Shown: positions 33,709 to 40,386 of the stretch, piece by piece
Numbering within the stretch: position 1 is the stretch's first letter
How the letters are laid out: each line of letters opens with the position of its first letter
From: Armatimonadota bacterium
GTDB taxonomy: Bacteria; Armatimonadota; Chthonomonadetes; Chthonomonadales; CAJBBX01
Assembly: GCA_026392115.1 (NCBI GenBank)
Contig: JAPLCQ010000125.1
Location: forward strand, 1-64,000
Direction of reading: 5' to 3'
Length of the DNA stretch: 64,000 bases
Position numbers and translations under genes: made by a program
The notes under the pieces: model-generated
Told to the model about the DNA's origin: nothing
What the model saw: the letters and a program-made list of their open reading frames with translations, nothing else
Databases searched by the model: none

Positions 33709-34056
33709 ATGAAGACAGAGGTCAGCCCCGTGATCATCGTCATCGCCCTGGTGGCGGTGCTCGCGGTGGTGGTCGGTTTCGGATACAAGGCGGCCCGTCC
33801 GGCGCCCTACAAGATGTCGCCGGGCGGCGGCCCGCGGGCCGTCAACACCACGGGCGTACCCATGGCATCGTCGGGTGGCGTCGTTACGCCGTCCGGCGGC
33901 ATGGTGTCGCCCAACGCGTCGGGTCAGGGCCGGCCCGGCGTGGGTTCCGGCGGCGGCATGGCCCCGGCGGGCGCGCCCGTTTCCTCATTGGGCGGCATGG
34001 GCATGGGCAACAGCCCGACGTCGGGGGGCTTCCCGCCGCCCGGCGCGCCGAGGTAG
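33709..34056 (+). CDS. Small single-pass membrane protein with Gly/Ser/Pro-rich tail
   Basis: 115 residues from ATG 33709. Residues 8-25 are a transmembrane helix (VIIVIALVAVLAVVVGFG); the remaining 85 are Gly/Pro/Ser/Met-rich and probably unstructured outside the membrane. N-terminal MKTEVSPVI parallels MKSNVNPVV of the 11316-11567 protein, so the two look paralogous. No known domain. Its constant place after a DUF1559 pilin suggests a pilus accessory role (inference). A good hairpin terminator follows. Confidence 0.7.
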   Translation: MKTEVSPVIIVIALVAVLAVVVGFGYKAARPAPYKMSPGGGPRAVNTTGVPMASSGGVVTPSGGMVSPNASGQGRPGVGSGGGMAPAGAPVSSLGGMGMGNSPTSGGFPPPGAPR

Positions 34057-34079
34057 ACTTCGCCGGCCGCTGGTCCATC

Positions 34080-34108
34080 AGGCCCGCCTCGATCCTTGAG
34101 GCGGGCCT
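34080..34108 (+). terminator. Terminator after pilin cassette 2
   Basis: An 11-bp perfect GC-rich stem (34080-34090 with 34098-34108) and a seven-base loop, 23 nt after the stop codon, followed by TTC. It separates the pilin cassette from the LysE-type gene. Confidence 0.7.
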
Positions 34109-34146
34109 TCCCATACCGGCGCGGCGAAAGGACGACGCAGGGCTCT

Positions 34147-34755
34147 ATGGTTCGCAGTCTGCTGCTGGGTCTCGGCTTCGGCTTCGCGTGCGTGGTGCAG
34201 CCGGGGCCCATGCAGGCCTACTTCCTCTCGCGCGTGGCTCAGGTGGGGTGGAGGCGGACGCTTCCCGCATGTCTGGCGCCGCTGTTGAGCGACGGCTTCA
34301 TTGCCCTCGCCGTGTTGACTGTGCTGCGGCATGTCTCGGAGGCGATGCAGCGCGGCCTGCAGGCGGCGGGCGGGGTGGCGCTGCTCGTCCTTGCCGTCGT
34401 GACGCTGCGCGGAGCCGGGTCCGCGGCAGCCGGCGCGGCCTCCGAGGCTCCGGGCGCCGCCCCGCGAAGCCTGGCGCAGGCCGTGCTCGTGAACGTGCTG
34501 AACCCCGGCCCGTACCTGGGCTGGAGCCTCGTGCTCGGGCCGGAGGCGCTCCGTCGATGGCCGACCGAGCCGGCCGCCGCGGTGGCGCTGGTGGCGGCCT
34601 TCTACGCTGTGCTGACGCTCGGCAACGCCCTCACCATCGCGGCCATCGGCGGGTTGCACGGGCTCTCGCCCGGCCGCATGCGCCTCCTGCTGCCTATCTC
34701 GGCGGCCGTGCTGGCGATCCTCGGCGTAAGCAGCCTGGTGGGTAGCCTCCGCTAA
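34147..34755 (+). CDS. LysE-family amino acid exporter-like membrane protein
   Basis: 202 residues, about six hydrophobic helices. The start at 34147 reads MVRSLLLGLGFGFACVVQPGPMQAYFL. The QPGPMQ block in the first helix and NPGPYLGWSLVLGP in the middle match the N/QPGP signature of LysE/RhtB exporters, which expel amino acids or other small solutes. Normal family length. Its substrate is unknown. The stop codon overlaps that of the convergent minus-strand gene (CTAA, 34752-34755). Confidence 0.8.
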   Translation: MVRSLLLGLGFGFACVVQPGPMQAYFLSRVAQVGWRRTLPACLAPLLSDGFIALAVLTVLRHVSEAMQRGLQAAGGVALLVLAVVTLRGAGSAAAGAASEAPGAAPRSLAQAVLVNVLNPGPYLGWSLVLGPEALRRWPTEPAAAVALVAAFYAVLTLGNALTIAAIGGLHGLSPGRMRLLLPISAAVLAILGVSSLVGSLR

Positions 34756-35879
34756 CGGGCGGGCCCGCCCTCCAGCCGCTGGATGGCCGTCTTCAGCAGG
34801 TTGGTCATGGTGTAGGGCTCGTCCTCCGGCTCGGCCTTGCTGGGGAACTTGTACCATGTCTGGAAGATGAGGCCGTCGGCTTTGCCGCCCGCGGCGAGGT
34901 AGGTCTCCAGGTCCTTCAGCGTGGTTCGCTGGAAGGCCTCCTCCGAGGCATCTCCGCCGCCCTGCGAGTTCATGATCAGGTTGAACCGCAGGCCCCTCGA
35001 CTTCACGGTCTTCTCCAGCTCCAGAAGCCGGCGCATCCAGTCCACCTTTGCCGGGTCCACCTGCTTGGTCGGTTGGGCCTCGCCCTTCATGACGCCCCAG
35101 GCCTTGTGCGGCTGCATCCCGACGGTGTACTCGTACGGGTTGTCGGCCGTGATGCCGCGCAGTGCGACGCGGGCGGCGCGGCATCCGTCCAGCGTCTTCC
35201 GCAGCACGTCGTAGTAGTCGCCATAGAACATGCCGCCCCAGTAGGATGGCTCGCCGCGCCAGCCCCAGTTTGGGAAGTTCGTAAGCACGTAGAACTGGAT
35301 GCCCGGGAACTCCTTGGCCACGGTGCGCATGTAGGCCACGAGCTCCGTGACGCACTGGTCCACCGAAGCGAGGCCGGGGATGTCGCCCCGCCCAACGTCG
35401 GAACCGGGCCAGAACATTCGGCGCACGGGTCCATCCAGGTTCAGGTAGGCGATCTTCGCGCCCAGGCGGACGAGGTTCTGGATCTTCGCGATCTCGGACC
35501 GCGCGGTCTCTTCGCCCACGCCGGCGGTCATCGATGTGCGGACCGTGTCGGTGATGCCCTTGGGGCTGGGCGCGGTGAAGTCGGCCGTGTGGCTCTTCCA
35601 GTCGAAGTAGCCGCACTCAAGCGCTATCTTGATGCCGTTGCGGTTGCACTGCTCCACGATGCCCCGGAGATCCTCCTCGGGCGTCAGAAACGCCACCGCG
35701 TTGATGGCAAACTCAAGCACGGTCAGTCGGCGCTTCACGAAGTCCCATCGGGCGCCGGGGCGGCCCAAGGGCTCCAGCCGCACCATGTTCATCCACACTT
35801 CCGGGCGTCTGGCCTCGGGCTTGCCGTTCGCCGGCACAGCCGCCAGCGCCATGGCCGCGACCACCGCTGCCATCACCAT
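34752..35879 (-). CDS. Secreted protein of unknown function, TIM-barrel-like
   Basis: 375 residues, ATG 35879 (35873 also possible). N-terminal signal MAAVVAAMALAAVPANG, then conserved-looking blocks EVWMNMVRLEPLG, IALECGYFDWK, IAYLNLDGPVRRMFWPG, FYVLTNFPNWGW and GLRFNLIMNSQGGGD. The alternation of hydrophobic strands and helices resembles a TIM barrel, but no GH family is recognised. It is the last gene of a minus-strand group with a nucleotidyltransferase and ispE (1-nt gap), an odd partner for isoprenoid synthesis, so it may just share the transcript. Confidence 0.65.
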   Translation of the reverse strand: MVMAAVVAAMALAAVPANGKPEARRPEVWMNMVRLEPLGRPGARWDFVKRRLTVLEFAINAVAFLTPEEDLRGIVEQCNRNGIKIALECGYFDWKSHTADFTAPSPKGITDTVRTSMTAGVGEETARSEIAKIQNLVRLGAKIAYLNLDGPVRRMFWPGSDVGRGDIPGLASVDQCVTELVAYMRTVAKEFPGIQFYVLTNFPNWGWRGEPSYWGGMFYGDYYDVLRKTLDGCRAARVALRGITADNPYEYTVGMQPHKAWGVMKGEAQPTKQVDPAKVDWMRRLLELEKTVKSRGLRFNLIMNSQGGGDASEEAFQRTTLKDLETYLAAGGKADGLIFQTWYKFPSKAEPEDEPYTMTNLLKTAIQRLEGGPAR

Positions 35880-35880
35880 G

Positions 35881-36642
35881 TCAGCCTCCTCCGTTTGCCT
35901 GAAGCGCGGCCAGATCGCCGGCGCGGTCGATGTCGGTTGCCAGTTCGGGGTAGCCGCTCACCACGGCGCGTGCCTTGCCGCCGATGAGCCGCGAGACGGC
36001 CTGTTCCAGCGATGGGATGTCGGCGAAAGGCCGCTTGAGCGCCAGGGTGAGGAGCACCCGCATGAGCGTGCCCGGCCCCAACATGGCGCCGAGCTTCAGC
36101 GGGCTCTTGCGCGCCGCAAAGGCCTGGGCGATGCGCGGCTCGTTAGATCGCAGGAACGAGGGCTTGAGCAGCATCAGGTTGCCGCCGGTGTAGTTGCCTT
36201 CCTGCAGCGTCAGCGCGGTGCGCTTGATGCCCGGATAGCGCGTGTAGCAGGCCTCGACGGTCACCACGGGCCAGACCAGGTCGGCATCCAACGGCAGAGC
36301 GGCCTCAACGAAGTCGGTGACGGATTCGGCGGTGAGGAAGGGGATGTCGCAGGTGGCGAGCAGCACGAAGGGCGCGTCGGCGCGCGTGACCTCCAGCCCC
36401 GAGTAGATGTTCGGCACGAAGCCGCCCCGGTCACCCGCCACGGTGTAGCGCCCGTCCGGCGGCAGTGGGCCCACCACGGCGACCCCGTCCACGGCAGGCG
36501 ACGCCGCCAGCGCATCCACCACGAAGTCCGCCATGCGGCGGCCGTTGTAGGGGATATCGGCGCGATGGGTCACACCCGCCGCCGCCGCGATCTCCGGGTG
36601 CGCCGGGCCTCCGGCCAGTACGATGGCGGGGCAGCTACTCAC
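35881..36642 (-). CDS. MobA-like nucleotidyltransferase
   Basis: 253 residues from a GTG start (36642) that overlaps the ispE stop by 8 nt. Begins with CPAIVLAGG, the nucleotide-binding loop of the MobA/NTP-transferase-like fold, then FVLLATCDIPFL with the metal-binding Asp. IPYNGRRMADFVVDAL and a long C-terminal helical part complete it. The family joins a nucleoside phosphate to a sugar phosphate, cofactor or polyol phosphate. Coupling to ispE suggests a link with the MEP pathway or lipid carriers, but the classical IspD motif is absent, so IspD is not called. Confidence 0.75.
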   Translation of the reverse strand: MSSCPAIVLAGGPAHPEIAAAAGVTHRADIPYNGRRMADFVVDALAASPAVDGVAVVGPLPPDGRYTVAGDRGGFVPNIYSGLEVTRADAPFVLLATCDIPFLTAESVTDFVEAALPLDADLVWPVVTVEACYTRYPGIKRTALTLQEGNYTGGNLMLLKPSFLRSNEPRIAQAFAARKSPLKLGAMLGPGTLMRVLLTLALKRPFADIPSLEQAVSRLIGGKARAVVSGYPELATDIDRAGDLAALQANGGG

Positions 36643-37516
36643 GCTCGATCACCATGGCTTGCTCCCGTGTCAGTGTCTTGCAGAGATGGACCTGCATGCC
36701 GGCCAGCCGCAGGCGCGCGCCGATCGCCTCGGAGTCCTCGGCGGAGGCGGCCACCCCGAGCACGCAGGCGCCGCTCCCGCAGAGCAGCGCGCGCGAGGCA
36801 CGGCCCATGAGGAGGCTGTCATACGCCGCGGCCACCTCCGGCGACTGGGCGAAAACGGCCTCCTCGAAGTCGTTGGTCATCCGGCGCGCCACCTCGGCAG
36901 GGTCGCCTTTCGCCAGCGCCTCCTCCATCCGCCGGGTGCCGCGGGCCGAACGGCGCTCCGGCATGGCGTCCAGCGCGGCATAGGCCTTCCGGGTGGAGAC
37001 GCCTACCGGGGGCTTGACGATGACGAAGTGGAACTCCGGCCCGTCCGGCAGCGGCTGCACCTGTTCGCCGCGGCCCCGGACCGCCGCGGCGCCACCGGTG
37101 AGGAAGAACGGGACGTCGGAGCCGATCCCGGCGGCCACCCGGGCCAGATCGCCAGCGGGCGTTTGCAGTTCGAGCAGGGCGTCCGCGGCCCTGAGCGCCG
37201 CCGCCGCGTCGGAGCTTCCGCCTCCCAGTCCTGCCTCGGCGGGGATGCGCTTCCGCAGGCGGAGCGCGATGCCTTCGGAGCGGCCATGGTGCGCCAAGAG
37301 CGCCCGAACGGCTGCCACCGCCAGATTCCGGTCGTCTCGGGGCACGCCGGGTGCGTCGCAGGTCAGCGTGATCCCGGCGCGCGTGCGTTCCGCCTCCAGC
37401 GTATCGCTGAGCGAGATGCTCTGCATCACCGTGGCCAGGTTGTGGTAGCCGTCCGGCCGCGGACTCAGCACGTCCAGCGTGTAGTTGACCTTGGCGAAGG
37501 CGTGAATGCGGATCAA
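36635..37516 (-). CDS. ispE: 4-diphosphocytidyl-2-C-methyl-D-erythritol kinase
   Basis: 293 residues, typical IspE length. The start is a TTG at 37516, chosen because the family begins directly with the conserved block seen here as IHAFAKVNYTLDV (Lys9, Asn11). The GHMP kinase ATP loop AEAGLGGGSSDAA lies at 94-105 with Asp103, and SDVPFF and LLCGSGACVLGV follow. IspE phosphorylates CDP-methylerythritol at the 2-hydroxyl in the MEP isoprenoid route. The gene heads a minus-strand group with a nucleotidyltransferase and a secreted protein. Confidence 0.95.
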   Translation of the reverse strand: MIRIHAFAKVNYTLDVLSPRPDGYHNLATVMQSISLSDTLEAERTRAGITLTCDAPGVPRDDRNLAVAAVRALLAHHGRSEGIALRLRKRIPAEAGLGGGSSDAAAALRAADALLELQTPAGDLARVAAGIGSDVPFFLTGGAAAVRGRGEQVQPLPDGPEFHFVIVKPPVGVSTRKAYAALDAMPERRSARGTRRMEEALAKGDPAEVARRMTNDFEEAVFAQSPEVAAAYDSLLMGRASRALLCGSGACVLGVAASAEDSEAIGARLRLAGMQVHLCKTLTREQAMVIERE

Positions 37517-37635
37517 TCGCGTGTCCCACGGGAGAGGCGGTCGCCGCCTTGCGAGCGGGCGCGCCCGTCTCAGCGACTGCTATACTGTATCTTAGCGCAT
37601 TCCGCGCCGTCACTCGCCAGGAGGGCCTCGTCGCC

Positions 37636-38955
37636 ATGACCAGCCAGGGTCCAAGCCGGCCCACGAACGACCTCTCGACCCGGGATCGCCAGATCGAGGC
37701 CGTCCACCATATCACCCGGTTGCTCGCCGCCCAACTGGACGTCGATGACCGCCTGCGCGACATTCTGGACGTCTCCATGGGCGTGGTGGAGGCGTCGGCC
37801 GGCTCCATCCTGCTCTACCGCGAGGCCGATGACCGGCTCGTCTTCCGCCATGTGGTGGGTCCGGCAAGCTCCCGCGAACTGCTGGGCCACTCCTTCGGCG
37901 CCTCCGACGGCATCGCCGGGAAGGTCTTCCGCAATGGGGCCGCCGTCATCGAAAACGCGCCGGCCGACCAGCCCGCCCACCGCGCCGACATCGGCGAGGC
38001 CGTCGGCTTCACCACGCGCAACATGGTGACCGTGCCGCTGGTGCACCAGGCTGGCACGCCAGTGGGCGTCATGCAGCTCCTGAACAAGCGCTCGGGCGGC
38101 TTCGATGACACAGATCTCGCCGTGCTCGAGATTGTCGCGGCCATCGCGGCCACGGCGATCTTGAACGCGGACCTCCACCGCAGGGCGGAGCAGGCCCGCA
38201 TCGCCACCGCCGTGGGCGACCTGAGCCACGACATCAAGAACAAGGTCGCCCCCATCTACATGGCCGCGGTCATGCTGAAGCCCGACCTCGACGCCATGTT
38301 CGCCGATCTCGACGCTGCGCTGGCCGAGGCGCCAGAGGATGTGCGCGACCGCGTCAACCACGCCGCACGCCACGTGCGGCGCGACTACTCCGAGCACCTG
38401 GCCATCGTTCTGGATCAGGTGCAGATCGTCCAGGAGCACACCAAGCGCATCTCCGACGTCATGAAGGGCATCTCCACCGAACCCAGCCTGGAGTTGACGG
38501 ACCTGGCCGCGCTGGTGGCCGATCAGCTCCGCGAACTGGAGCCGCTGGCCCGGGCGGGCGGGGTCGCGCTGCACGCCCGCGTCGACACAACCGGCCACTG
38601 CCGCGTGGATCGCTTCTTTATGCGGAGCGCCATCTACAACCTGGTCAACAACGCCATCCCGGAGACGCCCTCCGGAGGCTCCGTCACCGTGGACGTGCGC
38701 TGCGCCGACGACGGCTCGTTCCCGTGCGGCCGCGGTCTGGTGATCGAGGTCACCGACACGGGCAGGGGAATGCCGCCGCACGTGCTGGAGCGCATCCTTC
38801 GCGGCGACCCGACCAGCACCAAGAAGACCGGCACGGGGCTGGGCACACGCATTGTCTATAACGCCGCCCGGGCGCACAAGGGGCGGCTTGAGGGGCGCAG
38901 CGAAGAGGGGCGCGGAACCGTGCTCCGGCTCTGCGTGCCCTTCATCTGCGACTAG
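37636..38955 (+). CDS. Soluble GAF-domain sensor histidine kinase
   Basis: 439 residues. The ATG at 37636 has AGGAGG 12 bases upstream. A GAF domain spans about 35-185 (ASAGSILLYREADDRLVF, SDGIAGKVF, VPLVHQAGTPVGVMQLLN). The phosphoacceptor box is DLSHDIKNKVAP with His198. The ATPase end shows an N-box YNLVNNAIPE, TDTGRGMP and TGLGTRIVYNAA. There is no transmembrane segment, so it should sense a cytoplasmic small molecule or redox state through GAF. No response regulator is adjacent, making it an orphan kinase in this window. Confidence 0.9.
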   Translation: MTSQGPSRPTNDLSTRDRQIEAVHHITRLLAAQLDVDDRLRDILDVSMGVVEASAGSILLYREADDRLVFRHVVGPASSRELLGHSFGASDGIAGKVFRNGAAVIENAPADQPAHRADIGEAVGFTTRNMVTVPLVHQAGTPVGVMQLLNKRSGGFDDTDLAVLEIVAAIAATAILNADLHRRAEQARIATAVGDLSHDIKNKVAPIYMAAVMLKPDLDAMFADLDAALAEAPEDVRDRVNHAARHVRRDYSEHLAIVLDQVQIVQEHTKRISDVMKGISTEPSLELTDLAALVADQLRELEPLARAGGVALHARVDTTGHCRVDRFFMRSAIYNLVNNAIPETPSGGSVTVDVRCADDGSFPCGRGLVIEVTDTGRGMPPHVLERILRGDPTSTKKTGTGLGTRIVYNAARAHKGRLEGRSEEGRGTVLRLCVPFICD

Positions 38956-38986
38956 CCGCCACGCGGCCATGGGAGCCAACCGACAC

Positions 38987-39865
38987 ATGACCCGTCTCTT
39001 TGCCCGCCTCGTCGTCGTAGCGGCGCTGCTCACCGCCACGCTCTCCTCCTTCGCCGACCAGACCCGCATCACCGACGTGGTCTACGGCCACAAGCTCGGC
39101 ATGGCCCTCACCATGGATGTCTTCAAGCCGGAGAAGCCCAACGGCATCGGCATCGTCTGGATGGTCTCCGGCGGCTGGGTGAGCAGCCACGACAGCATCA
39201 ATCCGGACCTTGCCAGGGCGTTCACCGGCCGCGGCATGACCATGTTCCAGGTCTGCCACGGCTCCGCTCCGCGCTTCACGGTGGCCGAGGCGGTGGCCGA
39301 CGTGAGCCGCGCCGTGCGCTTCATCCGCAGCCGGGCGGCCGACTGGGGCGTCGACCCCAACAGACTGGCGGCTTGCGGCGGTAGCGCAGGCGGGCATCTC
39401 TCGCTGATGATGGGCTGCTGCGGGGGACCGGGACCCGCCGACGCCAAGGACCCCGTCGACCGCGCCTCCAGCCGGGTGCAGGCCGTGGCCTGCTTCTTCC
39501 CGCCCTGCGACTTCCTGAACTACTACAAGGAGGGCCAGCGCGCCATCGACAACCCGTTGCTGAAGAGCTTCTGGCCGGCCTTCGGCGTGGATGAGAAGAC
39601 AACCCCGGAGCGCAAGGTCGAGATCGCCCGGGAGATCTCGCCCATCTACGGCGTCAGCAAGGAGACGCCGCCCACGCTGATCATCCATGGCGACGCCGAC
39701 CCGCTCGTGCCGATCCAGCAGAGCAAGCTGATCATGGCGAAGTTCAGGGAGATGGGCGTCCCGGCGGACCTCCAGGTGCGTCCGGGCAAGGCGCACGGCT
39801 GGCCCGGCATCGAAGCCGAGGCCGCGACCCTTGCCGATTGGGTGGAGAAGTACCTGAAGAAGTAG
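38987..39865 (+). CDS. Secreted alpha/beta-hydrolase (esterase/acetyl xylan esterase-like)
   Basis: 292 residues. ATG 38987 chosen with GGGAG about 11 bases upstream; signal peptide FARLVVVAALLTATLSSFA. The fold is shown by VWMVSGGWVSSHDS (oxyanion region), the nucleophile elbow ACGGSAGGHLS with Ser133, the acid in IIHGDADPLVP and the His in PGKAHGWPG. The GGSAGGH form is typical of esterase/lipase and prolyl-oligopeptidase-like families acting on small esters or acetylated carbohydrates. Starts 31 nt after the histidine kinase stop and may be in its operon. Confidence 0.85.
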   Translation: MTRLFARLVVVAALLTATLSSFADQTRITDVVYGHKLGMALTMDVFKPEKPNGIGIVWMVSGGWVSSHDSINPDLARAFTGRGMTMFQVCHGSAPRFTVAEAVADVSRAVRFIRSRAADWGVDPNRLAACGGSAGGHLSLMMGCCGGPGPADAKDPVDRASSRVQAVACFFPPCDFLNYYKEGQRAIDNPLLKSFWPAFGVDEKTTPERKVEIAREISPIYGVSKETPPTLIIHGDADPLVPIQQSKLIMAKFREMGVPADLQVRPGKAHGWPGIEAEAATLADWVEKYLKK

Positions 39866-39885
39866 CCGCGCCGTGCCGGGGTGCG

Positions 39886-40386
39886 CTACAGGTCCAGCCT
39901 GTAGCGCATCTTGCGGCGTTCGCCCCGGATATACATATCATTGCCCGGCGGCAGGTCCACGGTCTCCACGTAGACGGCCCCCAGCCGCTCGCACGTGATG
40001 CGCGAGGCGGCGTTGTCCGGGTTGCACGTGATCCAGAGCGCGTGAAACCCCAGGTTCCGCGCAAGCGGCAGCAGCAGCCGCGCCGCGCGCTCCGCGCGCC
40101 GCTTGCCGCGGTAGGCCGGGTAGACGTGGTACCCGATGTGGCCCGAGTACCGCTCGATCACCGGCGCGTCGCCCACCCGCAGGTCGATCCGGCCCATGAG
40201 CGCGCCATTGGCGGCGTGGAGCATGGAGAACCGATAGCAGGGGTACCAGCCGCGCTCCGGATCGCCCTCCATGCGTCGCTCCAGGGTCAGGTAGAGGTCG
40301 CCCTCGCGGAACGGGCCGACCTCGGGCGCGGCGTCCCGCCCGGCTGCCGCACGCTTCCTGAAGAGGCCCGGTAGGGAGAGCCTCAC
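39886..40386 (-). CDS. GNAT-family N-acetyltransferase
   Basis: 166 residues. The start is a GTG at 40386 overlapping the stop of the fusion gene upstream (GTGA); a longer frame is antisense-like noise. The GNAT fold is visible as YSGHIGYHVYPAYRGKRRAERAARLLLPLA (shown in two pieces: GYHVYPAYRGKRR and AERAARLLL), the acetyl-CoA loop and helix, then WITCNPDNAASRITCERLGA. Members transfer acetyl groups to amines of small molecules or protein N-termini; the substrate is not known. It is the last gene of the fmdB-like to GNAT operon. Confidence 0.85.
   Translation of the reverse strand: MRLSLPGLFRKRAAAGRDAAPEVGPFREGDLYLTLERRMEGDPERGWYPCYRFSMLHAANGALMGRIDLRVGDAPVIERYSGHIGYHVYPAYRGKRRAERAARLLLPLARNLGFHALWITCNPDNAASRITCERLGAVYVETVDLPPGNDMYIRGERRKMRYRLDL

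Noticed and set aside
35881..36642. Assignment as IspD
   Set aside because: Neighbour of ispE, but the conserved IspD cytidylyltransferase start and catalytic motifs are not seen; kept as MobA-like.
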